From contig JBAJFE010000014.1 of NCBI GenBank assembly GCA_037903355.1, positions 5,456,001-5,520,000 on the forward strand: 64,000 nucleotides of DNA. Reading direction: 5' to 3'. How positions within the stretch are numbered: position 1 is the stretch's first letter; each line of letters begins with the position of its first letter. The DNA is from Trichuris trichiura. Taxonomy: Eukaryota > Nematoda > Enoplea > Trichinellida > Trichuridae. Both the position numbers and the translations under genes were made by a program. The notes beneath the pieces were generated by a model. It had not been told where the DNA came from. It saw only the letters and a program-made list of their open reading frames with translations, and searched no databases. Of this stretch, positions 36,620 to 47,500 are shown piece by piece.

Positions 36620-37579
36620 GTTTACTAGTAATCTCTGTCTGGTTTTCCCCAGCACCTTTACTCCAGTTGGTACCGTACACTTCATAAACGGTTACCTTGT
36701 CTCAGAGTGCGTTCGCAGCGAGCACAACTAAAACGCAACAGACGAACACATAGGTTTTATGACGAATGCTACCCCCTTTTAATGAAACGAAATGAGAAAA
36801 GAATCAGAGTTTTTGTGGCGTCCATGCCCTCCCCAGGGAAAAAATCGAACAGAGGATCTGATTTATTTTGCTGGGAGGGATAGGCAGGACTTGGATAGGT
36901 CACCCCCAGACAACTACGCTTTTGACAAAACCTGACGAATTCCGGAAGCTCTATTTTTCAAGTACCTACGCGGATAAACTTGCTTTCTTTCAAAGCATTG
37001 CTGACCTGGGTAAGATAATGAACTGGGTTTCCTACGCTAATATTAAGATTATGTTCATACCTGTTATAGACCACACTTTCAATGAGATAGGCAGCCATTA
37101 ATGTAAATAGCTGTTTCATGCTGTCTTATTGAAATTTACAAAAATAGTAACAAAGCTCATAAGACAGTAACGCAAATAGCTACGCTCCTTGCAACAGAGA
37201 CATAAATGACTGGTTTTTTATTTGTCCCTGAAGCTTTGTAATTATTTGCGCACATTTCAACGAAACGGTTTATTATGCATTACTAACAGAGCAAAATCAG
37301 CTTTTAGTACAGCTTTACTTTTAAAAAGCTATCCTGAAAAGATAGAATATCTTCTATTACCTAATGGGTGTTCATTTAAGTCGAAAAAGCAAAGTACACG
37401 TCTTTCAGTTATTTATCGTCTCAAGGCAGAAAACTAAGCGAAGCTTCCATACCACAGTAGGCCTTGTGTGGCCGTACCAGCAGGAGGACGAGACTCTCGC
37501 AGAGCACGGAGTGAGGTCGCTTAGTCTGAAGACCGCCCTAAATGGTCCAATCGCGGTTGCGCCTTAGCTCAATGACCAG
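36620..37579. other. Unassigned noncoding sequence
   Basis: No supported gene. Short frames near 36868-37437 match no family. Confidence 0.45.
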
Positions 37580-38875
37580 CGTCCGAGACACAAGGAAGTC
37601 GCCAGGCTTGAAATTCCTAAATGCGTGGGAGTTCGCTGACCTTCCAATCACCAATGGCTAGAACTTTTTCCTAGTTGCGCTAGCGCAAAGAAGCACAGTG
37701 AAGTTTTCCTTGGAGAGTTTCCCTCTTTTGCATTTGTCGCCTTCAAGTACAAAGCGTCTACCAGGCATCGCTTTGAATGACAAGCCGCATTCATCAGCAT
37801 TGAAAATGTCTTCCTCCTTGAAGCCACTCGCGAAATAACGCAAATTCGCGATGAAATCTTCCAAGACCGAGTCAGAAAATTCGTTAAAATCGCTGCATAA
37901 GATGTTCTGGGAAATCTTATGGCGGAGCTTGAACTTCTCGAGCCAACCGCTTGACGCTTAAAAACCTGTCAACCTGAATTCAAGGGAAAACTTTCTAGCA
38001 ACTTCCCGGATCATTGGGCCAGAGATCCGTGCATCAGTTGCTCTCATTTGCTTAAACCATTTTACCACTGCTATATTGACTTGGTCGATGGGAGGTTCTC
38101 CTCCTTTGCTTCGCGTCTCCGCTTTCCCAGTCATATCTTTCCAGGTACTCACGTTTATGTCTCTAAATGTTGCTAACGGTAATCTTGCGGACGTGGAACC
38201 GTTCCGCTGTCTTTCTTTGACCGTTGTTTTCGAGAAAGCTGTTAAGATGCACTTTTCCTTCAGTGCCGACTCTCTCGGTTCTTTCCGGTAGGTCCAAATT
38301 GTAACCCACTGGGTAGCTGTTACTGCATAAGTCGGAATGCCTTTACTCGTCAAGACATGCTAAGGCCAGCTCCCGCACGGGTACAGCGGAGCGAATGAAT
38401 AGAATTGAACTCGACGCGAACGAATACAATTAGGCTCAGTTCGTCATATTTTGCGCCATGGGAAAATTCTGTCGACGCCTAGGTGGGACGCGTGAACGAG
38501 AAAACGCGCAAGCTGCGCTGGCAAGCATGAAGAAAGCATCGTGAGCGACAGAGCCAGGAACTCTTCAGGAATCTCCAATGCATGGTAATGAAAAACTTCG
38601 CCACATTGAGTAACAGATAGTATATTTAGGCACTGACGGTTAACAGCTCTTAGAGACTGAAACAGAGCAAACTGAAGTGGTCAACTTATAGAGAGCAAAC
38701 TAGCATTGTCTCGATAAACCACGTCACGGCTAAAGCGGTCAACTTCCCACTTACGGAGGTGGTCACTATATAGACGTTGTCCTTGCGCTTATTAACGTGC
38801 AGACCAACCAACTGGTCAAAATTCGGTCAACTTAGGATCAGCATATACAGGTTGTCAACTTCGGAGGTTCCACTG
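37580..38875 (-). mobile_element. Truncated Tigger element, minus strand
   Basis: The right terminal repeat ends GGAGGTTCCACTG at 38875, followed by TA. The transposase remnant runs leftward from about 38390: helix-turn-helix region, then RISGPMIREVARKFSLEFRL, then FNADECGLSFKAMPGR (first aspartate). It stops near 37580, so the second and third aspartate blocks and the left terminal repeat are missing. Frames 37958-38353 and 37658-37864 are fragments of it. It is close in sequence to the copy at 56453. Confidence 0.7.
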
Positions 38876-38883
38876 TATATCTA

Positions 38884-40072
38884 CAGTCGGCCCTCATTAT
38901 TCACGGTTAATTCGTCTAAAATTTTGAGCGTTTCGCTGCATTAAGCTGAAACCGCGTTATATGAGATACCCTACGAAGAAAGCCAAATAGCTTATATTCT
39001 AGCCGCGTATTTTGTCCAGCCCCCTTGACTTCCTTCCGGAACTGTTGTCACACCTAGTAATCCTTTGAAGCTTGGTACTACAGAATCTAGCTACGAGATA
39101 AGGACATCAATGAGACTGCGCTTGTTCAATGGGGCCTGCCATCAGAGTTCGGGCCGTTACATACAAGAAAGGATGAAAGTAAGATGCTTTTTCTTTAAAC
39201 GCCTTAGAAACACCTTGCTTTAATGAGCTAAGCGATGTACTGGTGCGCAGACTGGGTACACAGCAGGGAAAATATAAAATACACAGGCGCACGTAAGCAG
39301 AAGTAGTGAACATCACATAGAACACATCCCCATAAAGCAAGACGTCTACGGCAGAAACGTTTAGCGCATCGGGAATCAATTTACCCACTTTCTGTAGGTG
39401 GGCGCAGATCCCCTGGAGACTGGCCGGCCCTACGGTTTCCTGAACTTGTTGGTAGCGAAACTTCTTGCCATAAAATTTTAAGCCCCGCAGCTCCTGGAGC
39501 TTTATTTACAAACATTGTTATGGGGAATTGTCTCTCCCTTTTCTTCGCTTCATCGAATAAATCTTGCAGTAGCTTCAACGAAGCCGTTATTCCTCATGCT
39601 ACCATGATGCCACGTTCCATGGATGAATCGCATTCAGCAATCATATCCTTTAGGGTCTGCGCTTGCTGGAAAATACTGGCATGCTTTTGCAGCGCCCAAT
39701 CTGAGGGTGTTTGAGCTCCTGTATCTTCTATAACGTCGTCGTCGCTGCCCGTAGGTGATTGCATCAGTTCCTCGAGTTCCTCGTTGGTGAACGGTTCTCC
39801 ACGATCTTCTGTGTGCTCCCTGATATCGTCTTCTATCATGTCGGAAAAGCTCTTACCTCCCAACTCCTTGGCAATATTCACTACTTTCATGACCTCCTCA
39901 CTGATGGCAGCTAAGTCCTCACATTCACTGACTGTGTCTCCCCAGAAACGCTTCCAGCAACCACTGACTGTTCTAGGCTTTATTTTGTGTACTGCCGCGT
40001 AAAACATGACGTCACTATTTCACGGTAGACAAGCCGCGTTGTATAGAATCCGCGAATAACGAGGGCTGAATG
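38884..40072 (-). mobile_element. Internally deleted Tigger element, second family
   Basis: The ends CAGTCGGCCCTCATTATTCA and CCGCGAATAACGAGGGCTGA are imperfect inverted repeats, flanked by TA on both sides. A minus-strand frame (39594-40007) encodes the acidic C-terminal region of a jerky/Tigger transposase (KPRTVSGCWKRFW, VVNIAKELGG, EELEELMQSPTG). The DNA-binding domains and most of the DDE core are absent. The left end lies 8 bp from the end of the preceding Tigger copy. Confidence 0.75.
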
Positions 40073-40084
40073 TATATATACAAG

Positions 40085-42120
40085 ATGTGCACCGAAAAAA
40101 GTAATACATCTGCGGAGCAAAGTATATACATTCTATCCAATAGAGTAGAGCGTAGTCAACTGGTCAAGTCAACACAACTTACGGAGCTGATTACAATACA
40201 AGTGATAACATGTAAAAGTGGTCGACACAGTGCTCAGTCTTCCGTTTGATTACATAAGGGCCAATGAACATGTAAAGAATTCAGTGAACTTAGAAAGCTG
40301 TTTAACTTTGGATGTTCTATCTTATTTTACCCCAGAGATAAGATAATATTGCAGGCAAAGGAACTCTCAGCTCAGAATTGTTTTGATGCTAGACAGTGCA
40401 CCAGGACATCCACAATACTTGACGGGCATGCTCTTTGAGGAAAAGGTTGTTTATTTTCTACCAAAGACGATTGGACTTATTCTACTAATGGACCAAGGCA
40501 CAACAGTTGCCATCCAAAGTGTACTATTTACGGCAAACTTTTGAGCAAGGTCCAGAAGTGATTGAATTTGGCTGGCAGGTTTTGGGGGCTTTTAATATTT
40601 GAGTTGGCATCTGCAATGTCGATGCTGCATTAGAAAGAAACTATACAGCAATATATGAAAGCCATTAGGAAGAAGGGCCTTGAAAACAAGGCTGAACATG
40701 TTCAAAGATTTTGACAGAAGCTCTGCAGTTGATAAAACAATGAAGGACAGACTGCCCAGACTTCAGGACGAGAAGCAGTTAGGCCTAAATGAAGAAGGGA
40801 TTCATCAGCTCAATAACCTGAAAGCTGAAAGGCTTGCGAATTGCAATCTGATCAGTTTGGACGAAAAAGACGGAAAAAGTTGAAAAGAAGGAAAAATTAT
40901 ACCTGAAATAAGGCTGAAGTTCGATGCAAAAATCTAGTTTAGGCTTTTGCTGCTGTATGTATAGGTATGCGGATCTCAGGAAAAATGGATGGCAACTGCT
41001 ATATACATGCGAAAGACGATCGACGGATTCAAGGTGTTTTTGCTGGCTGGAGAGATCAAAGGAATGAAGAAGACTGCACAAGAAAAACTCGATGACTTTT
41101 TAAAGCTGTCTGTCTAGTACACCAATCAGTCATCATAGAAGTGCATTCTTTCGACTAACATTCACTCATCGAAGGAAACAGTTCATGGTGTTGTAGCCAT
41201 AGCATTACAGTAAAACCCTGCAAATTCGCGCTTCCGAATTCGCGGCCTCACGAATTCATGGATTTTTTCTGCTCCTGTTTTACCCTAAGCTTACGCGTAA
41301 ACAAGTCACTTATGTTTGTGAAATTTAATTGCACTTCTCTTACTGTAAGTGCGTGACTGACAGGAACTAAGACTCGGGTTTTCTGTGAACCATTATATGA
41401 ACCCTTACTGAGTATATTCATTTATCATGTACATTACAGTACTATACTGTTTATTACCCGAAAGTTTAATTTATTTGACGTGTTTAATGTATGAAGACAT
41501 GCGTTTTGTAGGTCTTTCTTCGTAGCTCATCCAAAATTCGCCGGGGGGACGGAACGTGATCCCCGCAAATTACGAAGTTTTACTGTATCGCATTTTTCCA
41601 AGTAGAGTTGAGTGCATCGAACGTTTTTATGGGACAGTGAACTGTCTAACGTGTATGTACATTAATAATTGCCATATGGAGTTCTGTTTTATTAACTTCT
41701 AAACAGAATTGCTTTATTACAAGGTACAGAATGACTTGTCTCAACTGTAAACTAATTCAACAGTCGAATCATGTTAAGAATGGTTGCACGATCCATGAAC
41801 CTTAAATGTCGGATAGGTTCTAACCCTCTGTATGAAGTTTTTACAGTTCATCGCATCTGTTTGACTGTGAGAGCTTCCCACGTTGTTCCCCCGCAGTGCC
41901 TATGCTGAAATCGGTTCATTTCCGCAGCTTTAACGTATGCCAGTGACACGATTGAATCAATGTGCGGCCAACGGAGGGCATTGTGCAAACCCCCAGTCGG
42001 GAAACGATCGCGGTGCTGTTCGGCAAAAACGCATTGACTGCGCGTCTGAACTTACGATGGATCGCTTGGAACGAAATGACATCGCTAGTAGAGATGCTTT
42101 GTATTTTGCGACACGTTAGA
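40085..42120 (+). pseudogene. Decayed jerky/Tigger-type copy, paralog of the 9-12 kb copy
   Basis: It shares blocks with 9060-11990 in the same order: FLPKTIGLILLMDQGTTVA near 40450-40510 (the acidic MDQG is kept here), the ENKAEHVQRF-type stretch at 40680-40880, and a noncoding part to about 42110. Stops and frameshifts abound. A TA-flanked element is inserted at 41208-41585. Confidence 0.6.
41208..41585 (+). mobile_element. Small TA-flanked DNA transposon (Tigger/mariner-type MITE)
   Basis: The 378-bp element starts CAGTAAAACCCTGCAAATTC and ends CGCAAATTACGAAGTTTTACTG, with TA on each side. It has no coding capacity. The paralogous site near 11212 lacks it, which supports insertion after the two copies separated. 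Confidence 0.8.
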
Positions 42121-43056
42121 CCATTCTCTGGTAAGTCGAACTGTAAATTACCCAATAGATGTTTCATTACCGCGAACTAGCAAACCTTTCTCGCTTTCAT
42201 CATGTTCACCCTATTCCAAAGAAATACGAGCAATAGAGAGTTGCGACGTGAAAATAACGCACAAAATAATTAAAGCGTAAGTAAACGCAAACCTGAAATC
42301 ATCTTCTCATTGCCTCATGTAATCAAAACACAGCATCGAGGGGAAAATTGACTCCGCAAATGTGTGGCTAATCAGAAATTCCCACTTTATATTGCTTGAA
42401 AGTAATTGAATCATGCAAAGCTTTTCAGCTTATTTCAAAGTATTAGCTGCTGATTTTAATGCACTACTTTCATTTGTTCATCGCAGTGCCATTTAATGAA
42501 ACCTTAGCCAAATTGTATGACACAGATCTGGGCCCATCATGCAAAAAATCCTCATGGGGCAAATTAGACCTGCTAAACAAGAATTGATGCATCAAAGAAC
42601 AGGAAATCAATTGCGTGATTTAATCTTCAGCCAGCATTTAAACTGAAGGCATGGAATTAAAACCTATGCACACAATAAACCTTGTTTGCACTTCTGAAAT
42701 TTCGGTTTAGAACAGTCGCAATGACGAAAAAGGCAGCGACGAGCTCATCCTCTCCTTTCCGACGCTGCGTGCTCATCACTGCCACCCTTTTTGGGCAGCT
42801 GGTCTATCGTCGACCCCAGACTGTTCTCATACCACTGGAGCAGAAGTGAGAGGTTCACTACTGGAGCTAGAGCTGCAGGGGTCTTTTGATGCAGCCGGAA
42901 TGGAAAGCACTCTCGTCTAGCTATATGAACAGAGTGACAGAGCGCACTGAGACCTCTGATCTGTCTTCTTTTTGTCGTGCAGTCTCAGAGAATCATTAGT
43001 CGCTAAGTTTACATCTCTGAATTGCGTTCATAGTCGCATATGCATTTTTTTCTACA
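42121..43056. other. Unassigned noncoding sequence
   Basis: No supported gene or repeat end. Confidence 0.5.
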
Positions 43057-43556
43057 AAAGAGGTGGGGAACCTTTTTGCTGCGGTGGGCTATTTAGACGT
43101 TCATATGACCATTCGCGAGCCGTACAGAATACTCAACCGAAAAGCATAGCTGGCTTTATTTGAACATATGCGCATTTAAGTCAACTTCTGAACAAAGCGA
43201 AAGGTCGAGATAAGAATAATACTTTGGGTCGGTAGGCGGCCATTGGTTCACGCTACCGACGCGCACACTAGTCCCGTCTACTGGTTGCCTCTGAAGACTG
43301 ACGACATCGGTTTGTCGACAGAGAGCTGACAGCAAGGCAGTCTTGCTAGCCAGCCTGATGCTCCCTGCTTGTTACAGAAGATTTCTGTTATTACTAGGCT
43401 TCACATAAAATAAGTTTATGGCATTTTCAAAAAGTAAGCTCCCACAGTCACATTTCACTGAATCTCACATCCATGTGCGGTTGCCTCAGTGGTTGGGAAG
43501 GAATGTTTCGCAGACCGGATGAAAAGGTCTCGTGGATCTGACGTTTTCCAGCCCTG
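43057..43556 (-). mobile_element. Non-autonomous hAT element (MITE), copy C, inverted
   Basis: It starts AGGTGGGGAACCTTTTTGCT and ends GACGTTTTCCAGCCCTG, inverted relative to copies A, B and D. The GTAGGCGGCCATTGG and CAAGGCAGTCTTGCTAGCC blocks are shared. Flanking duplications are not recognisable. Confidence 0.75.
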
Positions 43557-44562
43557 CTCTGTAACATAGGAAGCTGTTTTATTACTTTTCCATGTCATTG
43601 ACACCCAAGATCAAGAATAATCGTCACATCGGTGTTGTTGGAGCGGGCGTAGGTGTTTACAAGCTTTAATTCTCAGCTGCCCAGTGGGCATTACTGTACC
43701 TGGCTGCGTCAACACCTCCCAGAAGCTTTGATCACCTTTTCTGAAAAACTCTGGTTTACAAACCGGAATGACAAGCTTTCTCATAAGTGTCGTGGGACCA
43801 TGATTGTACTCGTCGTATGTAAGTGCAACATGCTAGCTCTCAAAAGTCGCAACTGCATTATTCATGCAGATTCTATACCTCTAAAATGATTGCGCATCAT
43901 TTTTCCGCTGATCAATTACCCTGACGAAGCTTTCTCAGAGCGCAGCCTTCACGTCGCCGCAAAGCGTCCGGTAGATAGGCAGTGCTTGTCGTTCACCGTT
44001 GATAGCTGACTATGGGTACACTTTGTTCTACATATAGCTTAAGAGTCTTCCTCTTCTACCCTGACTGCAACTCTTCATTATTTTTCTGCTGAGGGATCAC
44101 TGTTTCCGGCTAGTTTTCCACCGTCCCACACCATTATTTTCGCTCAACTTTCTTAGCCCCTCTCCACGGCTCGTTGCAGATGCTTTGCAGCCGTTCATCC
44201 AATCTCCTGTTCCCACTCCTCCCCCACTTCATCTCTCCGAAATTATCTCCTTTGGCTCACCGCGTATGTGCTTCTACTTTCAGAATTTGTCATTTCATTG
44301 CAATTGATTCTGTGTGCTTAAGTTGCCAGTGTTGATTTCTTCGGCTTGTTTCAGTTCATTTGTTTTCCCGCTTTTATTTTCTACCGTTCGTTTAACTTGT
44401 TGGCTTACTTTTCCTCCTGCTCTTCCAGATTTAGTTTTTCGCTGTTGGTTCAGCTTGCCATATTCAATATCAACATTTTGCTGCCGCTGATTCTGCTCTT
44501 TTGTTTCATTGTCTTGCGTTCATTGGTCTTAGTTTACGGCTATCGCAACTACTAATTGGATG
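43557..44562. other. Unassigned noncoding sequence
   Basis: No supported gene. The frame at 44346-44555 is hydrophobic because of T-rich sequence and matches no family. Confidence 0.45.
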
Positions 44563-44589
44563 CTGATGACGGAGCAGTAGCTCTGGAAG
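44563..44589 (+). ncRNA. Hammerhead-like core, slightly decayed
   Basis: CTGATGA, CGGAGC, loop AGTA, GCTCTG, then GAAGC. A family tail with AACGGGTGCTTCTGACAG follows, so this is a Penelope-like remnant. Confidence 0.4.
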
Positions 44590-45189
44590 CTTCACTGTGT
44601 AATCCACTTGGGCAGGAGAAACGGGTGCTTCTGACAGTGAAAGCCATTTAAAAGAATTCTTAGTATTTGCACTTATATCATGCACAAATGGAAAAACTGA
44701 CCAGTACAGGTATGTCCCGCTGTGCGAAAGAAGATGGAAGTAAAGAAGTTAATTATGAACTGAAACCTAAGTTAGGGCAGGTACTCCTATTATTTAACAC
44801 TACTGATGAGTTTGTGCAGATCAACTTTGAAAAAACATTGCAGCAGCCCAGGGACGCAAAAGTAGGCATAGAATCTAGAAACGTTCTATGATATACTGAG
44901 CCGCAATAATTTTGAAAGAAAAGCCCTATATGAAGTGGAAATAGCGTAGTTGCATTGTTCTTCCAGTAGCTATAATTGGGAGGATAACGGATTGAAGATT
45001 ATAACCGCGGGAAGACAGAAATTTATTCATTGGTACGATCTCTCAGACCCTTCAGGACAGATGTGTAACTTAATTCTTGCGTACTTGGACGTAGACACGA
45101 TTTGCGACTGATCATCTGCTTCGACTGAAACAGACCGCTTGAAAATAATTGTTGCAGACATTATAGAAGCAACTGTATAATATAAATAT

Positions 45190-45490
45190 ACTGGTGATTT
45201 CAACCCGTAAAAAGCTTTTAATTTGAGCTGTCAGGAAACTTTAGTTCCCGTCTTCAGCGTGAGAGTAAATGCCCCTGCTCCTATTTCGACCTGTGCTGCT
45301 TCAGAACATACAGCGCACTGAGACAACACATCGGTGACGTCGCTGTTGCTTAGGGCTCACCATAGGCCATATTACTCTCGCACTGAAAACGGGAACAGAG
45401 GCTTCAAGAAAGCTTTGTAAATAAAAATGTTTTCACGGGTTGAAATTTTCCGTACCTATATTATGCATTCCTCCGCACCCGTTAAGAAAA
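45190..45490. repeat. Palindromic Penelope-like remnant
   Basis: Inverse arms share AACCCGT and AAGCTTT near their outer ends and GTTCCCGTCTTCAG / CTGAAAACGGGAAC further in. Both hammerhead-like sites (45229-45257 minus and 45383-45411 plus) are decayed. The spacer contains a segment (about 45325-45370, GACGTCGCTGTTGCTTAGG) repeated at 47890-47930. The tail with CACCCGTTAAG follows at about 45478. Confidence 0.5.
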
Positions 45491-45499
45491 GTTCCATTT

Positions 45500-46316
45500 T
45501 GAATGCAACAAGCTATTGTATCTTTTCACCTTTTTTGCAACTGCAAATAACGCCCCTTCAAATATCTCGTAAAGCGAAAACGGGTATAAATTCAGCTTCT
45601 CCGTAACATTGGAACTTCGTAACGCAGCGTGTACCTGCACTTCTAAGGCTGCTCGTTTCTCCCGCGCGTTTAAAATATCACAAATCAGCGAACGGTTTCC
45701 CATTACATCTAAATGAAGAAGAGCGTATAAGCAAAGCAATCGTCAGTAGGGCTACTGTGTTGACGGAGCGGGCAAGGATTTTTGCCATGCTTCTTTTCTG
45801 CATGGTACTTTTTCGCGAGTCTACTGCCTGCGATTGCTTGCTTGCGGTACATTTTTGTTAGGGTATGAGAATGGACTTTTAGGAGCCTAAGTTCCGTCCG
45901 TCCAGGTTTTAATAGTCGGCGACCATACATTTTTAGTGAGTATGTTTCTGTGAAACTGCTGACGCAGGCCACATGAGCCGTCAAACGTGATCGAAATGTT
46001 ATTTTCTATAAGAGTCATCCACAACCCCCCTTTCTGCTTAACCCTGTTAGTGGCTACTCTCAGGAGACAGGCACAACGTGGCAATGTCTTCTATAGTCAC
46101 ACGGAACAGTCTATCAACATTGTCCTAGCTTCTGCGTCACACGATCTCTGAAAAGCGGTAGTCCAGCATGGTTCTATGTGTACCGTCTAAGGCTTTATTA
46201 GGGCGCTTCAGCTTTAGCCAAGTCGATTCTAAATTTTAGGAGTAAATCTCATCGTTGCTTTCGTGCACAAAATTGCCAGATTTGCTACGCGGAGATGGCC
46301 TTAGGGGAGTTTTCAT
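45500..46316. other. Unassigned noncoding sequence
   Basis: No supported gene. Minus frames 45482-46084 overlap and match no family. Confidence 0.45.
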
Positions 46317-46330
46317 AACAAAAGCCTCGC

Positions 46331-46496
46331 TTGGTTTCTTTTTGTACGGATTTTTCGTGTCCCGTTGAATAGACTTTTATTAATAAATTTTTATTAATTA
46401 TTTATTAATAAAAGTCTATTCAACGGGACATGAAAAATCCGTACAAAAAGAAACCAAACAATGAAATTATTTGGTCCCGTACGAAGACACTATATC
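46331..46496. mobile_element. Near-perfect hairpin insertion, Penelope-like tail type
   Basis: A 166-bp insertion is flanked by exact 14-bp duplications AACAAAAGCCTCGC (46317-46330 and 46497-46510). Arms of about 59 bp (46331-46389 and 46399-46457) are almost perfectly inverse with a 9-bp AT loop. The right extension includes GGTCCCGTACGAAGACAC, the tail type also seen near 7120. It contains no hammerhead-like core and no coding frame. Confidence 0.75.
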
Positions 46497-46663
46497 AACA
46501 AAAGCCTCGCATGCAAACATACCTACTTTTTTCGTTTACATCCATGTAACCAATAATGAATGACTTCGCAACGACGTTCTGAAATTTTACATATTTTACA
46601 ATCATGGAAAACGTGCTAACTGTTTTATTGTATACTTACACACGAATTCCAAACCCTTGGAGT

Positions 46664-46692
46664 TTTCGGTGTCTAACGCGCTCCGTTATCAG
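46664..46692 (-). ncRNA. Hammerhead-like core, decayed
   Basis: Minus strand: CTGATAA, CGGAGC, GCGTTAG, a broken return strand, then GAAAAC. The spacing is 29 nt, but the invariant G of the core is lost. Confidence 0.3.
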
Positions 46693-46699
46693 CGACTAC

Positions 46700-47390
46700 A
46701 ATTACAGGCTGTAAGTGCGATAAGATTAGTGGTAGGTCAGGTTAGTTACAGTGCCTGGGGGCGATTGGCGAAGTTTGCAATAGATGAAAAGTCAGGCGTA
46801 AGCTGCTCGAATTAATTTTGTGGCATGCTACTTTTTTGAAATCCTAATTTCTCTTTGTTTCTGAGGTCGTCGGCATCGAAAGGGTTTCTGTGTCGTTATT
46901 GATTTCCTTATGTCTTCATCTCTTAATTTTCCTACTGCAGCCATTAAAAGCGCTTCCACGTCATCCTTGAAATTTCATGCCTTCCACCTCTTTCAGGCTT
47001 GGTAAAATGCAGTTAACAAAGAGGGCGAAGAGAGAAGCAAAAACTAACTAAAATAACAGTAAATAAAACACTGAAGTCCAGGGCAAAGGAACTGAAGGTC
47101 AGGAACAAAAAACAAGGACGAGTTGCAGAAAGAAGAGGTAACAACAAGAGGAGAAAGGAGGAGAAAAAAAAGTCATTCAAGAAGGCAACATTTCGTAAGG
47201 TTAACTATGTCATTCCAAGTGTCATTAACTTATACTTTTTTGTCCCGGCCTATGCATGTGTTGTTTGAATAAGACTTTTTTAATGCACCTAAGGGACAAG
47301 CGTGGCTTCCTGCCTAACGGAGAAGTTAATGAAGATTTGGGATTCGTGCGTAAGTATACAAGAAACGGGATTGCACGTTTTCCGTTATTA
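46700..47390. other. Unassigned noncoding sequence
   Basis: No supported gene. Purine-rich DNA lies near 47000-47190. Confidence 0.45.
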
Positions 47391-47500
47391 CTGTATATTA
47401 CTATTTACAAGAACTCCCCCTACCTAAGTAAAGGGTGATAATGACTGGCCCAGGAGTCAGCATCGCCGTAGGGAGAGTTCTTATAAACCGTAATATACAG
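47391..47500. repeat. Short inverted repeat
   Basis: Inverse arms CTGTATATTACTATTTACAA (47391-) and the matching right arm ending TAATATACAG (about 47500) are separated by about 45 bp. No hammerhead-like core is present. Confidence 0.5.
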
